Source: Styela clava | Lineage: Eukaryota; Chordata; Ascidiacea; Stolidobranchia; Styelidae | DNA: 64,000 nt | NCBI RefSeq assembly: GCF_964204865.1 | Contig: NC_135251.1 | Span: 15,996,001-16,060,000 of the forward strand | Direction: 5' to 3' | Part shown: in pieces, positions 42,477 through 55,900 of the stretch | Position numbering within the stretch: the first letter of the stretch is position 1 | Layout of the letters: each line of letters starts with the position of its first letter | The notes under the pieces: generated by a model | What the model was told of the DNA's origin: nothing | What the model saw: the letters and a program-made list of their open reading frames with translations, nothing else | The model's database searches: none | Translations under genes and position numbers: made by a program

Positions 42477-45400
42477 ATGTCAGCCAAAACAAGGTTTGTA
42501 AATGACGAAGCGGAGAGTTATGAATCTATCAACATTCAAGTCAAGTTCTCCGGACTTGATGTGATATCGTTGAAATCATCGGAGAAGACGTTGAATGTTG
42601 GAGGAAGAGAGGTAGATAAATCTAATTCTAATCAGTTACTACTCAATCGGATGAAAATCCTTTTTTGTGTTTGAGCTGGCGGAATGTTACACTTGGTTCC
42701 GTTACAATTGAACCCACGTACATTTGAACCCATGACAATTGCACCTGCATGCTCTTGCACATATGGACTTTTTTTTGTTTTACGGATAGTTGAACCCATA
42801 CCAACCCTAACCCATGGCATTTAGCACCCGCATATAGATTGAACCCGCGGATATACACATGGGTTCAAATGTACGGTCACCGTTACACTTAAATATCAAA
42901 CTTGAGTTACATAGCGTTTTCACATTGTACTGGCCCGCTCATATTCAATTCTTTTTGAAAGATTTTTAATCAGAATAGCAAATGTGTAACATTTTAGGTA
43001 CATTTGTGTCACTTTTACTTTCTAATATCTATACTGACATGAATCGGAAACTACAGTTTATTAGATAGCATAGTTCTCAATGAGCTCTATCATAAGCTTT
43101 AACATTATCCACTAAATATTTCGTATATTTTTGAAGTTTCCATCATCTAGATTTGGAACATGGATTTTCAATAACGGACATCAGCAGGAAGATGTCAAAG
43201 AAATTCTGATTAATGGGGGAATTGTTGTTGCTCTGATTTGGGGGATGTTGAAAACATATCCCGAGGTGAGTAATATTCTTGTTACTAAAAAAGATATTTA
43301 CACTACAATCGACCTAAATAATCGATAAAGGCAATATCAAAAACTCAACCTCAAGTGTATCATATTTATCACGACCATTTAGTTTGTATCTTTGCAGTGT
43401 ACATCAGTGAGATTGTTATGTACTTTCTCCTACCAAGAACCAAGTATAATGAAAATATTTAACTAACAGCAACCTATAATTCAAGCATCTGTCTAATTAT
43501 TTATTAGACTCCGGTGACCAAAAAACTGCTAATTCTGGCCTTCCAAACGTCGACGCACATAAGTGGCGACCTGGGCTTGACGGACGTAAGTCTTCGAACT
43601 TTCGAATCTACCCGCAATACCTGTCATTTTTTTTACGTAAGATAAAGTATAAGGGCAATGACCCTAACAACGTTTGACAACGCCTGGATGCTGGAACCGA
43701 TTTGTTCATGGTTTCAGTATTGAATGCACAACCGATGGATACACTCAGTATATTCTTTAATGGACGAAATGAAGTATTGACTATTCAGTGACTTAATTAT
43801 TTTAGGCGTTCGGCAAAGGCTTGACAGGACGCAAATGTATTTCTGTTAATGATACCAAACTTATTGCAATTTTATTTTTTCAGGTAACTGCTTGGGTTAC
43901 TGACGTGAATGGATATTGCTTTTCTTTGGATGTTAGGAAGAGTCAAAAGAAAAGAATGATAAATGAGATTGGTTGTGGAAAGATGGCGAAACAAGTCGAA
44001 AGAGCTTTGAAAAATCTTGCAGTCACGTCTTTCTACAAGAACATCAAAGTGAAGTTGTTCAAACTAATGTAAGTGATATTGATCAGTAATTCCGGTCAAA
44101 TTCTAACTAATTTGTAGTGGAAGGTAACTAAACAACGTTATTTCCTATGTTGATTTCTGTCTGATTCAGAACTAATAGCGGTGCTCGCAAATGAATATTT
44201 GATCGCTTTTTTTTTATATATATACACATATGATATATAGGTATTACTGAAAGAGCACTTTACAAATATTAAAACTGTTTTTCGCTTCATTTTTGCACCC
44301 CGATTTGAGGATGAATTCTCCTTACCCGGATCCTCATACCTTGAGCACTATTCGGTCATAAATTTATGTTACACCGACGACCTCATAATGTTCTGACTAT
44401 GACTATTTTCAGGCGAGATGCTAGTCCGAGTAAAAAGAGAACTGAAAATGGTATGATTTTTTTTTACAATATCGTCACGCTAATAACCGAATTGCGTAAG
44501 TCATTTTTAGCAGTTTTGAGAAAAACGTAAAAAACTTCCTAATGATTTTGTTATGCAATTGAGAGTCAATAATTTGCCATGGTTCAATTTTTTGATCGTA
44601 GCCGGATTTGGGTTAATTTGTATGACGCAGTTAAGTGACGTCATAATGGCGCACTGTGACTTAGGCAGAAATGTGTCTATGACTTGGTGACATACGCAAT
44701 TTGCAACTTCACTATATGCACCAGTCCTGAAAACTAAACATTCCAAAAACGAATGTAATTCTCAGTATCTACAATGTCTAATCCACAAAATAGCTAATCA
44801 GTTTCAATTAAATCATTTTTTTTGTTTAAAAATATATATTTAATCAATATAACACGTTCTGCACACCCACCGAAATAAGACTAAGATTAAATATAAAGAA
44901 TAAAACAGCAACGCACCCAATATAAAAGCCAACCAAGGTAAATTTGACTCGGACAGTGAATATCACAAGTGTACATCTTCCTATACTGTAGTAAAAATTC
45001 AAATTAATACGCGCTAAGCTAGAATCCGAGATGCAAAAACTCGAAAATACTTCGCCGAGGTTATTTTGCCTTTGTGACGTCACAATAGTACTGCGTAACA
45101 AGGATAATTCATTATGACGAAACAATTGCACAAATGTGCATGTCATACTAAATCTCCATTTTTATGGGTTTCGGAATTCCTGAAATAAAATCTGAGTTAA
45201 CAGACAGGTGCGCAGCATTACATAAATACCTATTTTATAAAAAACTCAAAATCGTCAAAAATGACTTACGCAATTCGGTTATTAGCGTGACGATATGTGA
45301 TCGAGTATTCATATGAGATTTACAGTAACATTGTTTAAGACTACAAAAGTTGATTCCAGTAGAAATTGTGTAACAAAACATTTACACATCCAATAATACA

Positions 45401-48400
45401 AGTGTAGTGAGAGTGTAGCCTACTCCGCGTGGACCTGATTCCTCCGAGGTCCGTATAACATACCGCAATATTTGCGTTGTCAAAAGCCAATATATTGTAA
45501 AATTACGCAATCAGATTGAAGCATACCAAAAAACGAATAATGAAATACACTTATGACTAAAACAAAGACAAGCAATTCTTGAGTGGGTGGGAGTACAATG
45601 ATGGATAATCTTGTACATAATCATAATAAATAAAGTGGAAATAAAGTGGGTGGACCTTGCTTCTACGCATTTAACATGCTCTATTGCTTCTGAGTAGTAA
45701 AAAATATTGAATTGCACAGTAACCATTAATCATTGAGTACAAAATTTCCTGAAGGAACAAATCATTTGTTCAAATTGCTTATGCTTAGAGTTTGTGATAT
45801 GCAGCGGTTTACTTTTTAAAGATTGATCCAAAACACGATTTTTCATTTTGTACGATCTCGTCAATATTAAATTTTATCCACACTTCTTTTTTTATTTATC
45901 GATATTCAGATGAAGATAAATCTGATCATATTTCAGAAGCCATGAGAATGAAGAAACTTGAAAATGCAGGTGATTGTCAAATCAAATTTATATAATATCT
46001 ATGGGGAATATTATAGCAATCAATAAATAGTCACCGATACAATAAAAATAAAACTATCCTACCATTTTCCAATAGGCCCTACCTGCTGATTTTAATTAAA
46101 TATAAATTGTGCTTAATTTAAAAGAGTTTGTTGACTCCTAGCCCAGCCTATAATCATAAAGATTGAAGGAAGATAAATAAAGCACAACCGGTGTTAGCAA
46201 GACCATATAAATTTCTATGCAGAAAAACTGGCACTCCCATAGTATGTGAACCAAGATGGCGGACACCGGAATATAGTATGTGTACCAGGTTAGGGTTAGG
46301 CCATAATTTTATCCCAATTTTCCTCATTTTCGTTCTATTACGTGTTCGGAGACTAGCCAAGTGACTCACGTAATATTGGTCCGCCATCTTGGTTCACATA
46401 CTACGGGAGTATCGAAAAACTCCATCAAGAAATGATATGACAAAGAACACTAGCGTGTATGCAAGAAAAATTACCAAAGCGTAAACTATGATCTAAAAGT
46501 ACGATAGCGTGATATAATAGTTCTAAGTAATTTGGCAAAAGTTTAAACAAGCATGGGGACTATTTAAACAACGGGATTATAAATATACCTCGTGGCAACG
46601 CACCACCAACAACCCTACACTAACGAATAATTGGGCTATCCCGGGTTGGAATTCAGCCAGGAATATCACATAACAATCGAAACAATTCACTCGCTGTTGT
46701 TGCGATTCACATAAAATTGCGGTTGTGATTAAATTGAGCGAATTGTTATAGTACGTATAAGAAATGCTGCTTGACAATTACATATCAGTCTGGAGAGGCA
46801 TGCTTAAAGTTTCATGTTTTTCTGTTATAAAGTTCTTAACCATGTTGAAATATTACCTGTAGAAAAAGTTGCAATATTCATGAATGACGGTAACTTCAGC
46901 TGGGCGTTTATGCGATTAAAGCAAGAATTGCAGACTGAAAAAGATGACGTTTCAAGGTGATGGTTTGTTGTAATAAATGGGCATTCTAGATAAACAGTAT
47001 CTAGTTATATCTATCTCAAATTAATATACATTTGCTCTCGTAGTAATGAACTCTTATGTACTTATGGACTATAGAATTCATGTCTCCAGTGCGAGAAATC
47101 AATGCAATAAAAAATATTTTAGAGGAAAATAGTCCTCGGACAAAATCGCCTTGTGATGTTCTTTTAATTATGACTTTTTTAATCCTTGATTAACTTATCA
47201 AATAGATAAAGTGCCTTGTCGTATTACTACGTAAAATGAATCGACTCTCGAGCCATTTAGTAGATCAATTTTGATGAAATGCCCGAATGCCTTAAATTGA
47301 GGATATACTGAATTCATTGTTTAGATATTTTACTTTTATTAGTCTTCTTTTTTTTAATCTTATTATTGTTTACTTTTTTAGACTACAGATGCTGTTAAGG
47401 CTTGCCATATGCTCATTACATCTCAGAAACGCTGATGAAATTGAAACGTCTACGGATCAAGTTTTGAGACTGATGAAGGTTGTCACCATTTCAGCCAAAC
47501 AACACAATGAATATCAGCATGATTTCCTTTTCCTTCACGAGATGTTCACCAAAATGGGACATTTCATCAGAGCGATAGAAATGGCTTTTGCTTTCAACAG
47601 AGTTACAAAAAAATTCCCGATTCTGATGAACGCATTGAGAAGATATTTCGCTACTTGACTCGTATTGTCGGATCTCTAACAGACCTTGTTTCGATTAATC
47701 CGGGAGCCTGTTTAATGAGTCAAGTGATTTTATATAAGCAACAGGTAAAGACAATATTATACTCAATACGTAAGTCATTGGAATTAAACAGCTAAGTTGT
47801 AAGCAAACTGTTAGACTAATAGTTTTATATTCTTTACCATATTTGTTATTTTTATGAACAATTTGACAAGAAATATGCCGACTTCTTTTTCACAAGGGTG
47901 GATAAAGAAATTGAAGACACTAAAAATGAGAAAAACTGTAGTCCATTAGTGATGGCTCGAAACGTATACTACATTGAAATCATGAAGACTCATATGGAAT
48001 CGGCAATAAACAAAAGTGTTGCACTTCTTTTCGGAGAAAATAGTGAGACAACTTTTTTTTTTGGAGTACAGCATAGTACTCGCACAAAAGTTTTATAAAA
48101 TTGTAAAAGATATCTGGCTTATCAAAATATTTGCTTTTCCAACACTGAATATGAATTATCTATATGTTGCTTTTTGCTACTTTTTGCTTCTCCATTATTA
48201 TGTTGCTGGATGATAGTGCATGCTGGGGTTTTGAATTACGGTTTAGTCAATTCGATGTTGTTGTATAAATACCATTATTTTTAATTAAAGAAATGCCTCG
48301 AAGAATTTATTTTTGCACAGCGAAAGAATTTAATGAAATGGTATGCTGTTGGAGTGATTATCCGTTTGTGGCGAAGAAGCTAGCAGAACATCCATTAACA

Positions 48401-48532
48401 GCAAGCTATACAGAAGATGAAAATTTTACAAATGCTTGTCTACAAATATCAAAAAATCCAGCTTTGCTTAAAGAGTATGACTTACGTTTTACTTATGGTT
48501 CCCCCAAAAAGATCTACTGTTCAATAAAGTAA
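42477..48532 (+). CDS. Multi-exon gene, armadillo-like/helical repeat protein, possibly decaying
   Basis: Proposed exons: 42477-42611, 43137-43265, 43508-43585, 43806-44068, 44413-44450, 45910-45969, 46863-46956, 47382-47744, 47823-48102, about 48294-48532. Almost all have AG/GT borders and the phases of the first seven fit. Residues such as VKEILINGGIVVALIWGMLK and TPVTKKLLILAF look like an armadillo repeat. Later exons are helical. Two breaks are seen, one base missing in the A7 run at 47607-47613 and an extra base or phase slip in the T10 run at 48053-48062. With them corrected the frame continues (DERIEKIFRYLTRIVG; LEYSIVLAQKFYKI). These could be assembly errors or a young pseudogene. I do not recognise the family. 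Confidence 0.55.
42695..42881. mobile_element. MITE family M1, copy 1
   Basis: A 187-bp element flanked by a perfect 9-bp duplication GTTACACTT (42686-42694, 42882-42890). Ends are GGTTCCGTTAC and GTACGGTCACC. It is filled with short GGGTTCAAATGTA / GAACCC words and carries CTAACCCTAACCC. It lies in the first intron of the preceding gene. A 9-bp duplication points to a Mutator-like transposase in trans (inference). Confidence 0.9.
44469..45296. mobile_element. Non-autonomous DNA transposon with long inverted ends
   Basis: ATATCGTCACGCTAATAACC continues for about 45 bp and is mirrored at 45246-45296. Inner parts are also loosely inverted (GTGACGTCATAATGGCGCAC near 44636, and GTGACGTCACAATAGTACTG near 45074). 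828 bp, no coding frame. It lies in an intron. No clear target duplication was found. Confidence 0.75.
46233..46410. mobile_element. Short MITE with ~28-bp inverted ends
   Basis: ACTCCCATAGTATGTGAACC with AAGATGGCGGAC at the left, and the inverse (GTCCGCCATCTTGG, TTCACATACTACGGGAGT) at the right. 178 bp, with a GGTTAGGGTTAGG tract in the middle. Lies between two exons of the same gene. Confidence 0.8.
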
Positions 48533-49080
48533 AGTTACGTGTTAAAATAGAATCGTTTTCGTGTAATTCGTGTAATATTGTATAATTATTTTCGAATTAT
48601 ATTGACACTGTATAACAAAGGGGAGGGCCTCGGTCATGTTTTCGTGACAATTATGAGTTAAAACACAAGATAACTTGAATTCATATACCGGCTTAACAGC
48701 ACAACCATTCTGGTGTATTTATGGCATATCTATAGGATTAGCTGTGCGTTTCATTATCTATGATATAAAAAAGGGCGAAAACAATTTTTATTAGTTATGT
48801 ATCCCAACTGAACTTATTTCATATAACAGAAAAATATCAGATATAAGAATTGCTCAAGCAAATGAAGTGCTCAGATCGGAATTTAAAGGTACAGATGAAA
48901 AGAGCAAGCAATCGGCAAAAAGGTTGGACCTGCTTGTTTTATTTTTTATTTAATGATTTCTTAATTTTTACTCAATGTTTAAAGTTAGGAAGAGATGAGT
49001 TGTATTTACAACGATTGGTATTGGGAAAGAAGAAAGTTTAATATTATTTAATCATTCAATAATAAAAAAAATTCAGAGAA
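48533..49080 (+). other. Region between the helical-repeat gene and the TPR gene
   Basis: Possible further exons: 48840-48935 (KISDIRIAQANEVLRSEFKG, lysine-rich, coiled-coil-like) and 48980-49035 (LGRDELYLQRLVLGKKK). I cannot assign them to either neighbour. The two genes could even be one longer gene. Confidence 0.35.
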
Positions 49081-50762
49081 ATGGAGGAAATTGACGTTGC
49101 ATCTGGAAATTTCGGAGTTACAACTAGCAAAAAATCTGGGAAAAATAACAATCGTCCTTTGGATAAGAAAAAAGAGGTGATTACAAAATCATTATTCTAT
49201 ACTTTACTTCAAAATTAATATTGTATCTGAACTTTGATCACATATGTTTTGCAGTATTGTCCCCTGAATGCCTCCAATGCACAATATTGCTAACGAGGTT
49301 ACTCTCTTAATTTACTCATAAATTCACATTTCTGTGTATTGAGTATAAAACAAATCAGCATACTTAAATTGATTGAAATTCTCAAGTTGGTGTTTCTATT
49401 CTCTCTGATCTAGAAAGTGTGACATTGCAATGAGCTACTCCTAATTGCAAATCGATTTGTTCAAATGTTTACACGCATGTCATTATATAGTCATTCAGAA
49501 AATTGGCATTGTCTAACATATTCCAAAGAATTTTTTTTCATCATGCTTAATATATAAAAAGTTCTGTCATTTTTATATTTTATTATCAAAGTAGCAACAG
49601 AAGCCAATGAAGTAGTGATTATCAAATAACAAAAATTAGTTTTATGCTTTTTGCCATTTATATGAATTTTAATATGAAGGCTGACGTTGAAAAAGAAAAG
49701 GGAAACGACGCATACAAAAACAAACTCTTCGATAAAGCCCACAAGCATTACGACAAGGCTATTGAGTTGGATCCAATGAATGCGATGTTTCATTCAAACA
49801 AATCTGCAGTTTATATTGAAGAAAAGAAATTGGGACAAGCAAAATCAGCTTGTTTAACAGCAGTTAGATTGGCAACACAAAGCGAAAGACATGATAATCG
49901 CGATTTATCGAAGTAAGTTTAGTATTCTATGTAAACGGGCATTTTGAAATTTTGACACTGGTCGTTGATTACATTATTTGAGAGCATATTCTAAACACTG
50001 GGAAATGTCAAGTGCAATTCTGTAGAAGCTTCACGAAAAACTCGTAGTATCGGGGACGAAAAGTTAAAATGGAATATTCAGTTTGATTTATCATGTGCAG
50101 ATGCATTCTATACCTCTCCGCAGAATTTTATTAATGCTATTCACTTACTTCATTAATTAAAACCGCAATAGCTAACGTGCATTTAAGAATAAATCTATTT
50201 TCGCGCCATTAACATACAACTCTACAACAAAATTTCTGTACTCGCCCATATATTTCATTGAATTCTGATTTTAATTATCACAGTAAAATTTCGTAACCTT
50301 ATTCACTATCTTATGAAAATGTTCAATTTTTATAAACCATGTGTTATGTTTAGAGATCAGCTCTGTATGCTTATACTATTAGTTGCATTTTGTATGATTT
50401 GTTCTTATTTATCTATCCCTGCGTGCGTAATGTTCAGAAATTTATATAATCTATAATCTTTGAGTCACAAGGCAGCACGAACCAGCTAAATTAGTACGAT
50501 GCAATAAATCATAATAGTAAGTGGATATCCATCCCATTTGCATATCGTGATTGTTATATTCGTTTCTAGAATTCTTGCCAGACTTGCTCGGATTGAAGTA
50601 TTAGAAGGGAAACCGAATGGAGCAATCGAGACATACGATCGATCACTTCGACTTCATCATGACGATAAAGTGGCCCAACAAAGACAACAATGCATTGATG
50701 CTATTATGGCAATGCGCTTCATGCATTCGATGAGATTCGGCTCCGAATTTCCGTTTTACTGA
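49081..50762 (+). CDS. STI1/Hop-like TPR co-chaperone (TPR2A-type domain only)
   Basis: Three exons: 49081-49176 (MEEIDVASGNFG, 32 codons ending in GTGATT donor), 49680-49912 and 50570-50762. Phases fit and the stop is TGA. Total about 174 residues. The TPR part begins EKEKGNDAYKNKLFDKAHKH and runs through three helix pairs to QRQQCIDAIMAMR. It resembles the TPR2A domain of STI1/Hop, which binds the Hsp90 EEVD tail. The clamp residues are kept: Lys and Asn in KGND, Asn in SNKSAVY, Lys and Arg in SKILAR, the Lys codon being split by the last intron. It lacks the other TPR and DP domains of Hop (about 540 residues). Expected cytosolic Hsp90/Hsp70 adaptor. An AATAAA lies at 50811. Confidence 0.75.
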
Positions 50763-50810
50763 TTCCGGAATGTAGCAAAATGTACAGTAGCTTCTAGAAC
50801 ATTTTACTGT

Positions 50811-50816
50811 AATAAA
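50811..50816 (+). terminator. Polyadenylation signal of the TPR gene
   Basis: AATAAA 49 bp after the stop codon. Confidence 0.65.
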
Positions 50817-52275
50817 AGTTCTTCAACTATATTCCATTTGTTTCGTTAATATAAGCCACATTGATACATATACTTAATAGGGAGCAATCGATATTTGTAA
50901 ATTACTGAAGAATTTTTCTGTGTAACAAACACTGTTCTAAATTATGGGTTAATCGTATTTATTGTATTTTCTTTTAACTTACATGATTATTGACTTGTTA
51001 ATGTTATGGATTTTGTTTTAAATGCAACATCTTTATCATACAAATTCAGCTACCAGATAACGACACACATTAAACATATTAACTTTTTAAAATTGATTTT
51101 CACGAAATTTGTAATTTCAATTTTATAGAATTAATTAATTTTTGTTTGTCATCCGTAGTGTAATATAAGAGCAGATGAAAGTTCTTAGTCTTGATCTCCA
51201 TCAAACTCTATTTCTGTGGTCGCCTGATCCTTACACCGAAACCATAAATAATAATTCAGACTTGGCCAGCAAACTATTGGAATGTTGTTGCCAATTTGTT
51301 CGCCACGGCCATGCAGTATGTAATGGATATATATGTATATACTGTCTATATATATATACTGAATTTGTTTGCTCGAAATGACGAATTTCAAACCATTTTA
51401 ACATGTATTTTACTACTGAATGTGACTACAATAAATATATATAGATAAAAGACGAAATTTATGACAACAAAACGCGGACCAGGTTAATAGACCTATCGGG
51501 CCGGATTGGCTCCGCTGGCCATAGTTTCCCCATGTCTGTTATAGTGTTTTTATGAGATGCGCAAGTTGAGTAAACATACCAAATAGTATATTTTAAAGAT
51601 AGGACAAGAGGTCAGTTAATCAGGTCAGATGTATCAAGTTAAATATTTGAGATTGCGTAACGCAATGTATAAATGACGAATGAAATGCTGTGATAGATCG
51701 TCCTCATACAGATATGATGTCATATGGTGCAAATAGTACGATTGGGGCTGTCGCCAAAGTTTGCAGGTTCTGTGTTGCATGCAATGCATATTTAATATTT
51801 CGCCCATATTTGCTTCAGATGACATTTTCATCAAGTAGGGTTCATAGAACAACCTTGGCTTGTGTGTTCAGATTACTATCATGAATGTAAAGTCACTAAA
51901 AAATAATTATTAGTTGTGAATGGAACCTAACAAATTCCACACTATTTATATTTATTCTTAAACTACACGAGGGAAAAAATGTTACTGAAAATTCGAAAAC
52001 ACTTGATGATAAAACAAATTAAGGACGTTATGGCGGAAACACTTAATTATATAAATAGTTCAAGGGTTTTACTGTGTTACAATTTGGTCTGGCTATTATT
52101 AGAATTCCTAAATTGATACGCAACACATACCAACGTTGGGGTGAAATAGTTAATACATCGTAGTTTCAGTGTATAAATGCCACGTTTTGAGATTGTATTT
52201 TTGAGCCTGGTACGTAGATTTCTCAGTGCTTACGGATTTTTATGTGCTATATTCTTTAATATGTACCAGCTCTCG
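50817..52275. other. Intergenic with hAT remnant
   Basis: No convincing gene. 51499-51536 (GGGCCGGATTGGCTCCGCTG, then GCCATAGTTTCCCCATG) resembles the inner end of animal hAT elements and is probably an old fragment. A 68-codon frame at 51175 shows no family features. Confidence 0.55.
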
Positions 52276-52545
52276 ATATCATTTTTATCGGAGTGAAGTG
52301 TTTGACTGGGATACTCGGCAAGAAACTTTATTATTAGGAGGTTATTATTACGGATACCCATTTCCCAATATTGTTGGAGGATATTTGTCAAAATGATTTG
52401 GAGTTAAACTTGGTCGAGGAATCTCTATGTTTTTTCGGCCATTCTTGGAATATTAATCCCATTGATTGATTGATACTCCTTTTTCCTGATGCAGGAATAA
52501 TAGCGGACCAACCCGGGCGGAAAGTCGTGTTTATACAATTGGAAC
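52276..52545 (+). pseudogene. SLC17-like pseudogene fragment
   Basis: VFDWDTRQETLLLGGYYYGY, a stretch ending IVGGYLSK, then a TGA and FGVKLGRGISMF match exon 3 of the adjacent transporter. A little further, AGIIADQPGRKVVF matches its exon 4. The intervening half of each exon is missing and there are stops. It lies on the opposite strand from the intact gene and downstream of its 3' end, so it is a decayed, inverted partial duplicate. Confidence 0.85.
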
Positions 52546-52936
52546 ACATAAACCTTCGTAAATATATGATTATTATATTTATTGTCTACTGTTTCGAAAG
52601 ATCAATATACTTAGAAAATATCGTATGGATTTAAATTATATTAATATCTGAGTATAAATACACCTATACACTGGTTGGGGTGTCGATCGTCCCTGGCGTC
52701 GGATCTGAAGCCAAACGCGTAGGATTCAAAGTTTATCGTTCTGAACATCGGGAAGTTCCTTTTTATTGAAAGTGGTTATGTTTTCTGATCGTTCATAAAC
52801 TGTAAAACGATACAATAATATTTATTATCTTTTAACAGTTAAAAAACGTTAAAATAGCCAATATGTTTTGATGCTTAGATCATTATGCTGTAACAAAATC
52901 AGTAACTGTTATAACTAGCGTTCTATTAGTATATTG

Positions 52937-55900
52937 TCATGTTAAAAATAGCAAATAAAAACTTTTCATATCACCTTTGCTAGACGACGCCGTGTCGGAA
53001 ATTGAAGTATCATTAACATCAGGCGGAATGGCCCAAGATTGTACTTCTCCAGAGCCAAATATAGCAAAAAATATGAATCCGACAGTAGCAACTAATGCCG
53101 ACATCCAAAATACATACTGCCATTGCTGAATGGTTTGCTTGGATAAAATGTGTAAAAATGTTTTACCGTCAAATTTTTCAAAATACATGGTTTGAAATGA
53201 TTTCCATGGGAACGAATAAACAAAGCGTACATTTTCAGGTTTGATTTTAAAGTATGCCGCCACAACAACTAATTGTGGCAAAATAAACTTACCCCGTTCA
53301 GAAGAATAAGTCCGGCCATTTGAGGCGCAAGAAATCCGGGAAAGTTTCCAATGGCATTAATGACTCCGCAAGTAATCCCACTATATCTTGGTGCTAAATC
53401 TATGATATTTGCTTCATGACTTGTCACTATGATATACAAAACAGTAAACAAATATTCTTAAGAAGTGAGATAACTATATTATTTTATTATATAGTAGGTC
53501 GGGGTAAATCGGACACCCGGGGTATGATGGACAGTCAAAATAAAATCCTCCTAATAGCGACACCTCGCGCTTTTTCGTCGCTCAAAACGCATCGCGTGAA
53601 AGAGCGACATCATGCGAATAACGACAGAACCAAGATTTTACATTTCAGGCTCGACAACTTACAAGGCGGTGCTTTTTGGGGAAAGGGTGTTTTTGTTGGG
53701 ACAAAAAAAACATCAAATTATAGAGTCCCATGGTGGCGAAGAATAATTTTAGCCGGAAAATTCTACGAACTCGGTTCTATTTTGTTTATTTGTTGAAAGT
53801 AGTTGCATTAGACAGAATAAATTCTTTAGCAGACTGCCAGTACTCATTTTTGGGTTGGCAGGGTCACTTAAGAAGCAGGGTCGATTTTGAAGGGGGAAGG
53901 GGGAGGATTTTTTTTAATATAGTTTGTTGGGAATGTGAATGGGGCGTCGTCATCGAAACTTATAAATAATTATTTTTTGGTACTAAGTACTCTTTTACAA
54001 CAAAGATCAAAAGCACACTTATCGCCATATTTATACTGGGTCTCTTAGAAGTTAGGCCCGGCGTAAAATTTCATCTTACCCCGACTAATTTTTTTTTCCA
54101 TATGCGTATAAAATACGCCCAAGGTTATGCCAAGAAATTACAAAATAAATACTTCTAGAGGTAGTCCGTGTAAAGAAGGTATAAAAATTGCAGTTGAAAA
54201 AGTGCAAACTAAATTTTAAATTTCTAGTTTTCCTAAAACTGTTCAAACTTTTTTGAAAATTGCCTTGTTATGTCGTTTATGGGGTAAGACGGACATACTT
54301 TTTAATATGCAAGAAAAGTGATCTGTTTAAAAGAGACAGAATCCTGGGTCATCTAGGCGTTGACCGAAGTCTTATGACCGAAATCTTAGACACCATCAAG
54401 TTTATTTTGGTGTGTGTCCGTCTTGCCCACAAAGTGTCTAACTTACCCCGATATGTTTTTAGCTGAAAATCGGGCGTAAATTCCGATTCGTTGCTATGGC
54501 AACAATGTGCAAATGTGGCAAGATAGCTGGAGGGTGGGTGCATAAATCAAACGTAGAACGAATGCAGCTGCGACATTATTTGAAGAGTTATTCAAAATAA
54601 CTTATTAGTGGGTCCGACTTCCCCCGACCTACTATATATACATACCATTAAATGCAAGAAAGGCTACCGAAATGCTGAAAAAACTCACTGCTGCCGCAAC
54701 ATTGCAACCACTGTAGCCGGCTAGTACAATGAATATACTCGGAATAATCAGAGACAAAAACGAATTCACTTTTCTCACTGTAACTGTTTTTGCGATACGT
54801 CGTTGACGGATGATATCACAAAAATATCCAGCTGCCAGCAATGTGAAGAATTGCAACAAATAAGGAAGGGCAGAAAGTGCTCCACTCTGCAATGCATGTT
54901 AGAATGTAGGTATAATCCAGCTTTAATTGATACAAATTTGCATGATTTGCCAAACTCACAGCAGCAAGATTAAATCGAAGTATTGAAGACATGTACGTTG
55001 GTAGTAGAGACAAGTACGTGTGCGATGCCCAATTACAAGCAAAAAATCCTACAGTTGTGGCCCAAAGTGGAATTGACGTAAATAATGCTTTCCATGGAGT
55101 TGGTTGGTCACTTTTCTAAAATTAGAATAAGATATTGAGACATATGAAAAATATGACAAATTTATTTCTTCGCACCTCTTGAGATATCCCCGTTGTCTTT
55201 TCAATATACGATTTTTCTTCTTCTGAAATTCTTGGATGATCAGATGGTGAATCATGAACGACAGCAATCCACAGCATTGAGCATGGTAAAGCGATACCGC
55301 CTGTAATAAAATGTTTGCTTAAATCTTATTTTGTAAAAGTTTATAATTTTCTCGGGACTCAACGCCAGTTTTCATTGACATGTTGCTATGGTAATTAATA
55401 CAAAATATCGCAACGTCACGTAACACTTGTCTGTCGTATTTTTCAGCACACTGGGTGCTCGGTCTTACCATTGCGATTTACATGTGGTAAGAGATATAGA
55501 TAAGATTCAGTTGTCAAAGGTGATAAAATTTGAGGAGATCATTATAATAAAATACACATCAGGTAATACCAATATGAAAAAGAAACAGTCTCGTGGCCAA
55601 TTTCGCCTAATATTGGCATCAAATCGAAAAAATTTGTAGCTTCCTCACTTTGCGGATGAAAATTTCAAGTCGGCTTTTTCTTAACTAAAATGCTGACTAT
55701 TTTGATCATTTGAATTACTATCTGTCAGAAAAATGTCTCATTGAGAGAAATTCGGCGTCACAGGCACAATAATTGATTATCGTTTGAAATAGAATACTTT
55801 AATTCAAAGTCATGGTGTTCGACAGCATAGTCAATTCACTTCATATAAAGACTGAAATGCGGCGTATCTAAGTGACTTCAATTTAAGCACCAATCAGAAC

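Noticed and set aside
42760-42812. CTAACCCTAACCC as an interstitial telomere
   Set aside because: Only two repeat units, and the tract is part of a MITE with a clear target duplication; the same applies at 60893 and 63536.
53416-53796. 126-codon plus-strand frame
   Set aside because: Starts over exon 8 of the SLC17 gene on the other strand and runs into an intronic transposon; no domain.
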